NCBI GenBank assembly: GCA_038502055.1
Contig: JAXRKN010000044.1
Span: 4,622,001 to 4,686,000, forward strand
Length of the DNA: 64,000 bases
Origin: Tanytarsus gracilentus
Taxonomy: Eukaryota; Arthropoda; Insecta; Diptera; Chironomidae
Reading direction: 5' to 3'
Part shown: one piece after another, positions 27,801 to 42,500 of the stretch
Numbering within the stretch: the stretch's first letter is position 1
How the letters are laid out: every line of letters starts with the position of its first letter
Position numbers and translations under genes: made by a program
Notes under the pieces: model-generated
Databases searched by the model: none
Told to the model about the DNA's origin: nothing
What the model saw: the letters and a program-made list of their open reading frames with translations, nothing else

Positions 27801-30176
27801 TTTGTTGCGATAATTTTGAAAAAATCTTCCATAAAGCTCACCTTCTATTTTGAGCTCATAAAAGTTCACAAAGCAATGCGATTAAACATCATACATTGTA
27901 CACTGATAGATTCTGACACGTATAGATGATACGATGAAATGATGTTATGGAGGTGAATTGTCGGCACTTTCTTGCCTTTCTCTCCTCGTCAACGGCAATA
28001 AATGAAATTTTATGGGCGACTCTACGCAATCATTTAATGGCCCGACGATGTCTATCAAGTTTGACATGAGAGACGAGCGAGAGCATAACAAGTTTTTCGG
28101 GTAGGCGATGATGGATTAATTAGCGATTAATTTCCATCACGACAAGCGGAACTTTTGTCATAATTTTTCGCAGAAATTTTTATTGTCTCATCCTCTCGTG
28201 CTTCGCATGATCATAAAAATTTCAGTTCATTTCCATTAATTTTTACGAGTTCATCTTATGTGTCTCCCTTCGAGTGTAATTAATTTTTACTGAAAATGAT
28301 GATGAAGGCAATTTGTCGTGCAAAAATATTCTTTGAATTTCAATTTTACGACAATCGAGAGTCATTAAATGATAATTTTCAGATTTATTATCATGATTAT
28401 TTAACACTCGAATGTTACTTGCATGAGTGAAATAGAAGAAATGTCTCGATGGTAAATTATAGCTCACGTCGAATGAAATCCAGTTTCTGAGCTAAGAAAT
28501 AAATTTATTCGAATTGCAAAATTGTTGTGGAGCTGAAAGCTATTTCATAATGTGCGCATCTAGTCATGATGGCAAGGGATGAACTTTTTGAATTTATTTT
28601 TGAAAGTTCTCATTTTTTAAAGATTAAAGTATAAAAAAAGTAAGTATAAAAATAAAATTTATCATCCCTTGACTATCTAACATATGTACAGCGGAGTTTA
28701 GAATAAAAATGAATAAAAATAGCGAGAGCAGAGAAATGCACTAGGAAGTGGAATCTCATTTAGCTATCATTGCAATTTCAACATAAATTCTCATTTTGCA
28801 GCATTATGTTTCGTACCCTGACTCTATAGACATTCTTCTTCCTCTCAACGACACACTCAAAACATTGATGGCGTCGGTACAAAACAGCAAAAGTGCATAT
28901 AACAGCATTTGCAGTGACAATATTTGCCAATTTTGTATTTATGAGCCAACGGTTTTGCTTCTCTAAGTTGCACATTTTCAAGCAACGAAATATTCATCAA
29001 ATAGAATCTTTAATCAGATTTATTTCGTCTCTGATGCTCCTTTCGTGTTTCATAGTTGAGAGATGCTCAAGACGTTGTTATTAGGTGTCCACCCATCGAG
29101 AATCTTTGTTTTTACCATTGATTTGATTTAAAAGCAAAATATTTTCATAATAAATTATTTCCTTCATAGCTAAAACCGCATTTAAGTAATTCCTGGATTA
29201 AAAGTTTATTCATATATTCCATTGAAAGGTTTTAAGCTTTTCATCCTACAAAGTTTCACAATTCTAAGCTTTTTACTCTCAATCCCTTTTTTGCACTCGG
29301 AACAAGCCACATTCAACCAACAAGAGACTATCATTGTCGACATGCATTTAGAGTAAGTTCCATTGGTTTCGAATGACTCGAGTTCTATCATCTCGCTCGC
29401 ATTGCAATCGCAGCAGTTGACACACAATCGACATGCATGTCTGTCTTCAATTTACAAAATAAATTCTAACAAGATGTGTGTCAAGTCAAATGATGTTGTG
29501 CCATTGTATGTAGCATGGGTTAAAAGCGAGCAGAGAACGAAGTGACATTGTTCGACGACTATGTCTCTCGTATTGGCAACATATATTTTCGCTTGAATGT
29601 ATGCTAGTGTGCATGATATTCAATTATAGATAACACGATTTACCCCCAACTTCCTCACCATGCAGCATACACATCTTCGTCTTATCGCACAAACCTCATC
29701 AGAAACATTTTCTATCTCAGTAAACAGCATGCAGCAATTCTGGAAGAGAAAATCGCAAGGAAGTTCACTTACATCCACACTATTTGTCATTTTCTTGTTG
29801 AATATTATGTTTGTGTGTCAACTCACTCAATGATTTTCGCTCGGAACCCATCATGCACATGATGTTTCATAAGTATTTAAAATTAAACGATTATTATGGA
29901 CTGCTGCAAGTGCTTTAGAATTGAAATTTATGTCTTGTATGACAATCTATTGATGTCATGTGCATGTGATCATTAAATGTAGATTATAGAAGACTTTATA
30001 GTGTTTTCAGATATCGTGTGTCATTATAAAGTTTTAGTACTTATTGAGGAACTAGATCTGACATCATTCAAGATAGCTTAAAGAGAGAAAAAACTTTAAT
30101 TTTTCACTAAAAATATAAAAATTTAGTATAAAATAATAATTTTTACCAGCTGTTCTCAAGTTTTTTCGATTTTACA
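21871..30176. other. Gene-less AT-rich stretch
   Basis: No exon is recognised on either strand. Slightly GC-richer pockets near 26,160-26,600 include a CACGTG E-box inside CACGTCACGTGT at about 26,340. They could be regulatory but lack other support. Confidence 0.5.
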
Positions 30177-30596
30177 TTTTTTTTTTTTTTTTTTTGTTTC
30201 TTGGTCCCTACTTAGGCCTACGTGGGTTTTTTTCTTGTGTTTTTATTGGTTTTTTATGGTTATTTTACAGTGTTCCATTTTTAGATCCATGCCAATCGAT
30301 TCCTGGTAAATTAGAGTTAATGAGGTAAATAAGCCATACTTTAAAAAAGGAATTGTTTTTTGAAAACCGTTGGGGACGTAAATTTAAATAAAATCTACAC
30401 TTTTTGTATACAATTGAGTTGAGGTACATGAAGCCTCTATTGAAAATGGACGTTGGGGCATACTGGCCGGACTGATGGATTGTGGCTCTTGGATGGATGA
30501 TTTTAAATCTCGCACGAGATTTAAACTTTATTTGTATGAGGATTTTCTGAATTTTATAAGTAACATTTGGCCATGTCCCACGCAGGGATTACATGG
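30177..30596 (-). mobile_element. Probable 3' fragment of a non-LTR retrotransposon (LINE-like)
   Basis: Read on the minus strand, the stretch is less AT-rich than its surroundings. It carries an open frame of 107 codons (30588-30265, stop TAA) and then a short untranslated segment containing ACGTAGGCCTAAGTAGGGAC. It ends in an A19 tail (plus-strand T-run 30177-30195). An open frame, a GC-richer 3' segment and a terminal poly(A) are the usual layout of a 5'-truncated LINE. No reverse-transcriptase core motif is inside the fragment, so the family is unassigned. An 11-bp inverted repeat (30502-30512 with 30515-30525) lies inside the open frame. No clear target-site duplication was found. A processed transcript of an unknown gene is the alternative. 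Confidence 0.4.
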
Positions 30597-33500
30597 ATAA
30601 TCACTTTTTTGGTATCTTATTTCTAAAATTAAAAATGCACGTTATAAAAATTCACATAAAAAACTCAGTAAACTTCGTAACGTAATTTTTAAATTCAAAA
30701 AATAGGTACCAAAAAAATGTTCGAAAAAAACTTGAGAGAAGCTAGAATTTTTTTAAACAATTGATGCACATTTTTTTTGCGTGGCAACACCCCACTTGGA
30801 GGTTTTGATAAATTTTTTTAAACAATTTCACTTCTATTCAAAAAAATATCAACCCATTCATAAAGCATTTTCAGTACGATACTAAATCTTTGCTTTAAAA
30901 TCAGAACATAAATGATTTATTGCAAAGTAAATGTTTGCGTTAGCATGTGTATGCTGACAGCTTTTAATGTGTTGAGTGGAGCTCAAAATTCAACATATAT
31001 ATATAAGAAAAACCTAATGAGAAAAGCATTGTTGGAGATTTGCATACACGACGTACATTGTGTGAGGAAGTAAATTATTCCATTTTGTTGTGTATTGTTG
31101 GTGCGTGAATGAGGGAAAAAGAAATAAGAAAGCAAAACATAAAATTCGGCATTATTGTTACAGCCGTGGCTCCCCAAGAATGATCAATTTGCTGCAGCCA
31201 TAACATTTAGATGAGAATTTTATTTGCTCACACCACGCTCACATTGTCTCTCTCATATATGACATAATAAAAGCCATGATGATTCCATCAAGCATTCAGA
31301 AATCGTAAACTCATCTGCTTCACCTGGCGCACCTTCCGAAATAGCTCGTTGCTCACACATGGCTTCCGCATGTACAGCCACAACATACTCATATTATTGC
31401 ATGTGCGAAAAAGAACATCAAAAAGACGAGAAGAGAAGAAAAGTTGAGCTAAATTAGACTCCATTCATCATAAAACCCGAGTTTTATTTTTGTTTATGTT
31501 TTTCCTCAACGCGGAAAATTTCAAATTGAATTTTAGAGAATTTTCATTGCGCAGCTTTGAAGAACTTTTAACCTTCACGTGATAAATAACTTTTTGTAGC
31601 ATTTTTAAGCTGAGTTTGAAAATTTTAAGAAATTCCAGGGATGGAAGTTGATTGACAAAAAATATCGGTCTGAAAAAATCACTTCGTAAATTTTTAAATT
31701 TTGAGTTTCAAAAAAATAATTGACATTCGATTCGAACAACACGTATCAAAAAATTTCTCATGAAAATCCATTAATTTTTTTACACCTTTCTAGAATTTGA
31801 AATTACTAAAAATAAATTCCATTTTACCCTTTTAAGCATTCTAATCATTCAGCAGCAAAAACTCTTCGAATACCGAAAAAAAAGAAGTAGAAGGTGAATG
31901 ATGAAGCAATTTCAACCAAGCACTCGAGAATTAAATGAAAAATTCACTCGAGAGAGTCACGCGCATCTCGACAAAAAATATATATGGATGTGTGTATGTA
32001 CGACACCTGAGATGATATGAAAGGAAAGTCTCTTTAATCACTTACAATTTCCCTTCCTCACATCCCATTAAATAATTTAAGAGATTCGGATCTCATTCAA
32101 AGTCATTTAGGATGATGTATGGCGTGTTCTCGAATGAAATATGATCATAAACTCTTCGAGCATGTATGATGACATGATGCAAACTTTTTATTCTTACTTT
32201 AATAGACTGGATGCATCCTGCATTCATTCACCGCGTTGATAAGAGAAAAAAGCCATTGCGATAGTTTAAGGATGTGTGGTTGATGTCATATTAAGTGTCA
32301 TTGCAGCGAGGGAAGAGCTTTTTTGGTCGATGCGTAGAAAATTTTATGAAAATCAAAAAAGTCAAACTTCACTAAAAATTCAAAATAAATTTTTTAAGTC
32401 ACAGTAATTCAAATAGGGTCATCGACACTCTATCGTCAGTTAATCATCAATTATCTGGTGTCGACACTTTCTGTTAAATAAATGCGAGTGAAAAAACTTA
32501 ATAATTTTAATTATATTTAATTAAAACTCTAAATTAAATTCTTACGACAAAATCTTCCACTCCTTGCGACTTTAATGAATTTCCTGAATGCGGTGTCGCA
32601 TCATTCTGACATTGTCATAGTCCAACCAGGATAATATTTCCTGTCATTTGTAATAATTTTTTTGCTTCATAAAAAACTTTGATGCTGAAATAATTTTAGC
32701 GTTTAGGAAAGAAGTTCATAAGATGCAATAAAGTGCGATGCGGAAAAAGCTGAAAAAAATTATTGTGGTTTGAGGCGAGAAACTCTGCTGTATACTCTCC
32801 ACCACTTCGTTTTCTTTCTTGTACTATACAAAAGCTCTCTCTCACTATCATAAATCAAAAATGTGAAATCTACTCGAGCTTAAAATATGAGAGGAGGAGA
32901 GAAATTTCTCTTGCACACAAACGTCTGCTATTCACCCATTTAATATTCCGATAAAGCTTCTCTTAAGCTTTGCATGGACTTGCGGCAATTTTTGTGTATG
33001 AATTTTTTGATTTTTTTTAAATAAAATTTTAGGATTTAAATCGATTTAAGAAATGAAAATTTTGCATTTTTAAGTCACAAAATCACCACTAGGTATCGCA
33101 AAAATTCGATTTTTTCAAGAAAAATATCGACATTCTTCCTCAATTTAGCTTTTTTTACGCTCGCTCTCTTGGTGCGAACATATTGAGCGATTTTTCACTT
33201 TGCTTCACTTGTCAAGCGATATGATAAAGATGGAGATAAAAATTTTCAAATAATGACAGCAATTTTTTGCACTACACGAGATTTAAAATTTATTTATGGC
33301 TTTGATCATTTTTCAAATGAATAAAAAAAAACTCGAGAGCTTTATCGAAACTTGAAGACTTCATCCATGTCGATATATATTTTTGTGGTTATAAATTTTA
33401 AAGAATCTTCTTCTCACTCTCAATAAATCCTGTTTGCTTTGTGTGAATCGATGGAAGCCACATTAAGCCTATTCGAAGAAATCCACCTCACGTTGCATCA

Positions 33501-36500
33501 TCTTGAGATTTCCCTACAGCTCTAAAAAATTTCCTCTCAAACCCCCGAAAAAAAAAGATTTATGGCAATTCAATTTGAGATCTTTCTCTTCACCGTTGAA
33601 AAATCTCAAAGATTATCGACTCTGAATTGATCTCATTCCTCCCGTCGATAAAATGCGATATAAATAGAGAAAAGAGGAATCAAATTGAGCAATTTTGGGT
33701 GAAAAATTGATCCTACAAATTTTCCCACCCACACTTGCTACATATTTGATATTTTTCAGCACAATCGCTAAGGGAAAATGTGAAATCGGATGAGGTTTTT
33801 GTGTTTCCATGTAAAATTACATTCTACAAAAAAAATGGAAGTGAATGCAGAAGTGTTCTTCATCATAAATGCAATTTTGTAGAGTTTATTGAATTTTTTG
33901 TGTGTAAATCCGGATGAGTGAACTTTTCTCGAGTTGATTTGTTCGCAAAATTAAATCCGACATTTTTGAAAACTTTTTTATGAATCAAATAATTTTAAAA
34001 AATTTAATTTTATTTGATTTAAAGAAAGCTTCCGAGAAGACTGTTGTTAACCAAGAAATTCAAACTTTTATTTCTCGTGTATTTAATTGCCAATTAAAAT
34101 ATTTCAATATTTATCTAAGCAAACTTTATTATTTTCTATCTAGCAACTAACAATTTTTAAAATTCTCTTTGCTTTGCAATTTCTCTTTCATTTTTAATTT
34201 CAATTTCTCAACCGTCTAAAAAATTGAATAAAACCTGACTAAAAAAACTAAATTTCAAAACCTAAGTGAAAAAGCAATAAAAAATTTAAAACAAAGCAAT
34301 TTCAATCGTAACCATGCAGATAGCAATTATTTGCTGATAGAAGCATCGAATGAGCAAAAAAATTGTTTGAGAGCGAATGAAATTCATTTTGTCCAAAAAT
34401 GCAATTTGATGTTTTGCATGTTGTTGTTGGCATGCCGATGGTGAAAACTGATAGCATCAATATAAATAAATAACATAAAACACCATGTATTGAGCGATCG
34501 TATCAATATCCTCGCATGCAAACACTGTATGTGGGTTTCACACATGGGGCAGAGTGTGAGATAGTGATGTAGAGTGAGAGAGTATCGAATTCTAATTACA
34601 AGATTGATGCAATCAATGATGTATCCACATTTCGTTTTCACACACTCACACAGCAGGATAGCACAAATCGAATTTAGTGTAATTGATTTGGTTTGTTGCT
34701 CAAACGATGATATTGGCAATGAATCTGAAGCTGAATAAAAGGAATTACAGATGCAGCAAAATTAATTAATGTGGTCAGTGTTTCGAGTGGAAGATAACGG
34801 CAACAAATTTACCTTTTTCCGTTTAATGAAAACAATTTTTTATTTGCTTCCTTTTAAATAAATTTCTCACAATTTGTTCAATTGTCGGAATCAATTAATT
34901 GAGGAAGAGCATGATCAAGTTTCAATTAAGCTCTCCGTGTCGCTTCAATTCTCGTTCGAAACTTTTGTCTAATCAATTTAATTTAATTTTCATTAATTTT
35001 AATTTGTTGTTCTCGTCTCTTTTGTTGAGTGATGAAGAAAATTATTGAGGGAAATTTTTTTTTATTTTTAAAGACATTTTTAAAAATTAAATCAGATTAA
35101 AATAATAAAATTTTGAATTCGAAAAATAAAAATTAAAAACTTAAAATATTTTCCGTTCGAATTTTCCCGCAAGCTAAGTGTCGCTGTTCTTTCGAACATT
35201 GACATCTGTCTCTACATAGCTTGGATAGTTAATAGAATTTAAATAAATCAGACAACTTAAAGACTCTCCACTTTCTCTTCATTGTCATGCTATTAGCGAG
35301 ACTTTGACAATTTCTCTCTAAATTGAAACATCACCGAGTGAGAGGGAGTACATTAAGATAGAAATAATGCCGCAAACGAATCTCGAGGAAAATTAGTTTT
35401 TATTTCATTCCGCAAAAGCTTTTTTTAACGCTCTACACATTCCGTGAATGTTTTTTTCTTCCTTGTGGCAAACAATTTTAAAATTCTGAAGAAGAAAAAT
35501 TTCCTCTCGACGAGGACAAAATGCATCGCGAAGTGAAAGAATAAAATTTTGTACTCGCTCACTTTTCAGCTTGTTTCTTAAAAAGCTCTGTTTGTGTTTC
35601 ATGCAAATAGCATTTAAACAATTTCAAGTTTGTGAAGAAAATGAAATAAAACTTTTTGCTTCTCTCGCTTCTGTCGTGGGCATGCAATTTTCGAGTATAC
35701 GTGAGGGCAAAAACGATGAACTAATCGGGAGGAGAAGAAAACTGCAACAACATTTCAAACTCACTGATTTTTCCCAAAGGCGGAACAAATTCATGTCAGA
35801 TATCGTCTCGCTTGCGATAAAGTTCACTTGCAACTTGAAAATAAATAAATTTTTTTCGTGAATGGGGCGGGATTGAGTTAAAAATTCTCGAGAGAAAAAT
35901 TATCAGATTGTAAAAACTTCGAGTGAGAAAATTTTTTCCTTTTGCACCTCTCGAGTAAAAAAAATTTCGTTTTTCTGCCATTAAATTAGATTTATTGAGT
36001 TGCAGTTTTGAATTTTCTCTACGGGCTGTTTTTAAATTTAAGGTGCATCCAAAAAATGGATTTAAAAATTTAACTGTTTTTAAAATATTTAATTTAAAAA
36101 AAATATTTACTAACTTTTTGTTGATTTTCCTTCATAATTTTCTGTATGATAAATAGAGCTGACGGTTAAAAATTTTCTCATCGTATTTTTTTCTCTCTCA
36201 ATTATCTTCCGTGAATATAAAATTCAATAAATCTGCACGGAATTTACTTCAAATATGTATTTTTCTTGCACTCGACGATGCTAAAAATTCTTTAGCGAAA
36301 ATAATTAAGTTTTCCTCCCGGAATATTCTTAACTGAATGATCAGTAAGAATTCTCGAACGAAAAGTTTTGAATTTTGAATGCTGAATATACAAAGCTGCG
36401 AGTGAAAAATCAATAAGCAAATTTTATCTTTTCATATTTAAATTTTTATTGAATTTATTCAGAAAACTGTTGAAGATGAAATTGACATTTTTCGTTTAAA

Positions 36501-39500
36501 TTGAAAACTTTATTACAATTTGAATATTAATTTAAAAAAGCTATTAAAAAAATCAAAAAATGTTTTAATCTCTGAGCAACACAAAAGTAGTTAAAAAAAT
36601 TCCATTAAAAACCAAAATTATCCAATCAATCCCACTTTTATCTTTTAAACTTGTTACATTAAAACCCAAAGCAAAGCATGACTAATTGCCTTTTCAATGT
36701 GTATCTGCATTGAAATTAAATTGTAACAAATTGAGCACACACTGAATGTGCATTAAGAGAAAGATGGAATGCATTTTGCTTTGTCATCAGAAAGCCACAA
36801 ATTCCACAAAATTAAGTATCAAGTGAGATAAAAGAGGAAGAGGAGTGAATGGCTTTTAATGTTCTACATCCATTACTAATGTTTTTAATGCACACACACA
36901 CAAACGAGTGCACTTAAAGCTGCGACTATGATGAAACCACGACACAGCTCGGATAATTCAAATGAATTTATGGATGTTGCGATGTAATCGCGTCGCTAAA
37001 CCGTGCATCATAGACATTGTAAGTTAAACGAAGGTCCGCGTCTACTTTTCCTCTTTTGTTCATGCCCATAAAAGCTCATTAAAAATTATGAACCCTCGAC
37101 GCTTTTGTTTTAAACCAACTGTGCTCCACATTTATTTTATACTCATCCACAGGTCAGATGGTTTCGCATAGTAAAAAAATGCTTCTTTTCAATTACTTTT
37201 TGTGTGGCTTTGTGGGAGAAGTTCATATAATGGAACTTGGAGCTGCCTTATAAAAATAAATTTAGGACAAATGTTGTTTATGCAAAGGTGTGTACAAAGG
37301 TTGGAAAAAACATTGATTTTAAAATTTTAAAAAATCGTAAAATATTAATTTAAAAATTTAATAGCCGATAAAATTATTTCAAATTTTAAAATTCGAAAAA
37401 CCGTTAAAAAATTAAAAACTTCCCTACAAAATTATTCATGCCAAAAAAAATGTAAAATCCATGAGCATAAAATTAAGAGCTTAAAGACGATAAAATCAAT
37501 GCCAAAAAGATTCTTGGGACAATGACGATGAAAAATTAAAGGAAATTCTTCTAAAAGCTTTGTCTGAAATAGTTTTATAGGACAACTTTTTTTGATACCA
37601 CATTATTAATGGATATTGACATTGAAACGATTATTGAGGAACAAAAGAGGGAGAAAAGTTGAAAGTGAAAGTCATTTTGGAATTTTTCGATTATGAAAGG
37701 ATTTTTTGCTCGAGTAACCAAAGAGAAAGGAAATTACTCAGCAAAATTCCTTGGATGAAATTTTTCAAGAACAAATCTTTTGTCCTATCTGTATGAGGAT
37801 GGATGGGTAGAAAAGGACCAAAAACAATATTATAATGAGACACTACATTAATTTATGTGCGACAAAAAGTCACTGTGAGAGAAAATTGAAAGTAATGTCT
37901 CTCGAGGAATGAATATCAGTGTTTATTATCCAGTCCGCAATGAAATAAAAGTCAGGGTCGTTTCAACTTGATGTGACATAAAGGAGTTATAAAATTATTA
38001 ATTTTGGAAAATAATGTCAAAAAATTTATTTCAGAAAATTTTGAAAATTTAAAAACCTTTAAAAATTGAGGAAATTTAAAAAATAAAAAATGTTACAATT
38101 TAAAATTAAAATTTGATGATTGAAAATATTAAAATTAAAAAATCAAATAAAAATTATAAAAAGCTAAAAATGAGCTAAAACTTAAAGTTCATGAAATTAC
38201 CCTCTTTTGAAAAGATCTGGCTTAATTACCATAAATTTAGATAACCCACATTATTAATCCCAAAAATTTAATAAAACCAACAACAATTTTATTTAAATTT
38301 ATGGACAAAATTGTGCAATTCGCTTAAAGCGATTTTAAATTTTTCCCTGCTCATAATAAATTTAATTATGTGCAACGCTGTATAATCTACACACACAGTG
38401 ACTGGTATCAATTAATTTTGCATGGAGATATGCTAATTGTTAGTAGATTAAAAATGCTATACAGAGAGAAAGACAATCGCTTTGGTCCCCAATTTTCATG
38501 AAACAAATTGCTCACCTTTTTGTGTTGTGCATGCTTCTGTAAAATATAATAGAAAAATTATTGTTTCATGTGCGATATCATGGTATAATTTTGCGAACGA
38601 AAAATAATAAATGTGTGTTTCACAAAAGAGAGAGAAAATAATTAAATTATTTATGTGTATCACATAAAATATGAAAATTGTGATAAAATTCATTAAAATC
38701 CATATGGTAACGAATGCTTTGTGTGGAAAAAGGGATGTTTCACGTATTAATTAGGAAAGTTTACAAAGCAATATTTCAAAGAGCTTTATTTTAAAAATTT
38801 AATTTAAAGCTCAAGTCACACCCTGGAAAAGTTGAAGTGAACACTCACACTCGAATAATTAGTCATAAATTTTTTTATATATTTTTTTCTGATGCTGCAC
38901 GCTGCCTCAAAAACTTTTATTTATAGCAAACTTTTTTCGAAATTGTGGGCACACCACACAGGAAGCAGTTAAAATGGAAATGGAAATTTTTGTGGCACAC
39001 CAAAAATTTATTTAAATTTTCTCTCTTATTTTAAATATTTTTTTTTATTGAAATGCGAAGCGAGTTTTGTGCGGCGAGTGCAAACGAAAACTCTGTTTTA
39101 AATTTTTACGCTCACATATAATTCTCGTTAACTGATTTTAATCACCCGTGTGTGCCCACAAAGCACTCGCGAGTGAATTTTAAACAAATTGGAAATCTGT
39201 AAATGTCGAGTTCGATTTATGTACTTAGAGTCGAGTTGAGGGCAAAAAAGCGTTTCACATTTTATTTATTTTGATTAAAATCAATTGAAATTTGCCATCG
39301 CACAATGGACACGAGCAGGATTTTCGCAATCAAAGTGCGTCCATATTGAGTTTTGAGGATAATTGAATTTGTAAATGGAAACTTCAAAAATTTGATTATT
39401 TACAAATGTCAAGAAGCTTTTAGAGCTTAAATGGTTTTTACTTTTTAGGCCATTTTTTATTTAATTATTTTGCATCCTGTGCATTACTAAAATGGCTATC

Positions 39501-42500
39501 ACACATTCAATTACAAAACGGCACATCATCAAACCACAAATAATTCAATTTCCATTGTTGAATCTCTTTAAGTGAAACAAAATCGAATAAAAATAAAATT
39601 CAAATTAACTTTTTTCCTCTCAAACAAAAAACGTACACAGAAAAATCAATTTCCACCTTTTTGCGAAAAAAACCAACAAACACATGAAAGGCCGCAACAT
39701 TAATTTTCCGTGTCCCTTTTTTCTTTTTATTGAATTTATATTCCGATATGTGTACATACACAGCATAATGCCTCCTAATGGAGAGTAAGAGAGCCATTTA
39801 AAGCTAAATTTATTGAAACTCCCACCATACATCTAGTCACGTTCGAGCGATTTTGAAAGTATTCGGGGATATTTTGCAAACACTCTTTTTTCTGACTCTG
39901 ACTCTAGCTTGCGACTATTGTTCGTGTTTGCCGTTATGGTATCACAATGCGAGGAATCAATTTCATGTGCGACATGTCGCTCGAAGTCGAGTGGACCGAG
40001 GTCTGGAAAAGGGTTGAGAAATTCCTTAAACTTTTGCTAATTTTTTTTTCAAGAACGAATCTCAAAATTTCAAATAATAAAAAATAATTTTAAACTTTTA
40101 ACGGAATTACAAAATTTCTAAAAAATTCCCAATTGCATCATTTTAGTGAGAAATAGAAGTAGTTGGTTATGATTTTTTAGCTGCCAATAGCAACGACAAC
40201 CAACAGTCGTTTAAATGCATGCCATTCTCTATCTCCGTATTCGACTTGTCATCGAAAAAACATAAAATACACATTTTGCAAATATCTGACTATTGCTGTC
40301 GGTGACAACATACTTGTGCCGAACATTAAAAGGCGTATATAGAACTTCAGAACCATTTTAATGGCCTAGGAAGAGTCTCAATAAATATCCAACTGCCATT
40401 TTGAGAGAAACTTAATAAAAAAATTGCATGATTAATTTCATTAAGCAAATTGAGTACGGCAAATTATGTGTAATTGATGACGGCGGTCGATTTCATTTTG
40501 CATACTAATTTTTTTGTCATTTTAATAAAGTTGCTCTCATTTGCATAATTAAGTATGTGATACGGTTTGATGATCCTAAAGGGAGGTTTAATGGTGAACA
40601 GAAAAAAAGTTTTTGGCAACACAAAGAAAAAATGAAAATTGAGCGGAAAATTTATTTTCAATGATTGACAATTCATTGAAAATGTTGATCACGATTTGCT
40701 GTTTTTTTATTATCCTTTTCTTATTCATAAGACGGCAGTTTTTTGTTGATTCATTTTTAACTAAAAGTGAATTGAAGGTTCTTGAAAAGATTGAAGGATT
40801 TTTTATTTGATTAAATTAAATTTAGGATTTAATTATTTTAGATAGAGATTTAAAGTGAATGCAAAATGATGAAAAATTTAATAAAATAAAAGAGGAGAAA
40901 ACTTTTTGTCTTTAGTTCAAATGAACAAAGTTTTTCGGTCTACTAAGAATGATCATGAGACCATCATTGATCATCATAAATTTACATTAAAGTCTTAAAG
41001 AGAGGGTTCAACATATTCGAATACTTTTTTTTGCGTCGAGAGGATGACACATGAGTGTCCAGAGGGCTTTGGTTGAAAATAAAACAAAAAAAAATAGAAA
41101 TGAAAAAGTTTGGAAAAGTTCTTTCAAAATTTCAAATGGATGAGACTAAAAGGATCCTTGGAGATTATTGTGAAAAATTAGAAAAGGGTTGAGTTTATGG
41201 ATTCAAGTTGAAATATTTTATTGCTGGTAATAAAAATGTGACATTAAAAACTTTAGAGAAAATTTTATAAATTTTGGTGTGTTTTTAGAAAAATTTAAAA
41301 TTTCTCTATTAATTTAATTAATTAATGGATTTAACTGCAATCGATGGAACTCAACTTAAATCTAAGTTTTCTCTTTTCTAATTTAAAACTGAAAATTTTT
41401 CTACATTCTATTTCCGAATCATTGTTGCTCCAATTTCACCTCAAAAACCTTCTGCTTCATGTCGTATATAAATTGCAGGAAATTCCTGTATCAAAATGAC
41501 CATTACAATCTCACCTTGAACCCTCTCTACCTCCTGCACACATAGACACAAATAATACAGAAACAAATTGATGCCATAGAGAGTGGACAAAAATTCCTTC
41601 TCATACACATTGGACATCCCTCTGTTACGCTTCATTCGACTCTTTCTCTCTCGATGCAGTTTCTCATTATTTATCTCGACCGTTTATGTGTGAAGCAATT
41701 GCAATTTCGAGCAGATTTTATGCTTCAAATAAATTGCACGTGTGGAGGAGAAATTTTTTTAATTTCCGTCTAGGCGAGAAGAAAATTCTCATTTTATTAA
41801 ACATCTTTTCATAAACGTGTGTTCATCAAGATGATATTAAGCGATTGATGAAATGGAAGTTGAAACATCTGCTGATGATGTCGATCATGAAAATTAATTA
41901 ATGTCGATGGTCGAGTGAATAGTTCACACATTTCCAGGGAAATGGTTTAATAATGTGTTTGGTCGGCATCTCTGATATGTACGTGTGAATGTGAATGCTC
42001 TGCGACCCTTCCGGATTGTCCGGTTAGAAAAAAAAGAAGAGTGAGAAAATTTTACTACGTTCATTATCGCTGGGACAGAAAAACTCGATTATTGAGCGGA
42101 AATATGAACACGGAGAAGTTTTTAGCTTTTCTGTGGTTTTTTTGTTGGTGAGTGACTGAATCGATTTTTAAAGTGCTCTCGAATGGGAAATTCATGGACT
42201 GGATTTTTTGTTGATAAACTTTGATTGATTCAATGAAGAAATTTTTTAAAAGATTTGAAATTTTATGGCTTTTAAATTTTTTAATTTTATTTAGAAAATT
42301 TACAAAAAGCGGTTTGAAGCTTTAAAATATTTATTAAGCTTTTAGTCAAAAAATCTTTAAACACTTTTAAAATTTGAAAATCTCATGAAACTTCAAAATT
42401 TTCTATTTCATAAATAAAACCTCTTCTACACAGGAAGCACAGCATCAGTTTTCTCATGGATAAAAATTAAATGAAAATTTTTTCACTCCTGACTTGGTCG

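Noticed and set aside
32411..32466. TCGACAC ... GTGTCGA inverted pair
   Set aside because: A 7-bp stem with a loop of about 40 nt is expected by chance in a window this size.
34384..34719. 111-codon minus-strand open frame
   Set aside because: Cysteine- and histidine-containing but without a spacing that matches a known fold; no flanking splice logic.
39969..39980. Palindrome GCGACATGTCGC resembling a p53-family half site
   Set aside because: A single half site without a second copy or gene context is weak evidence.
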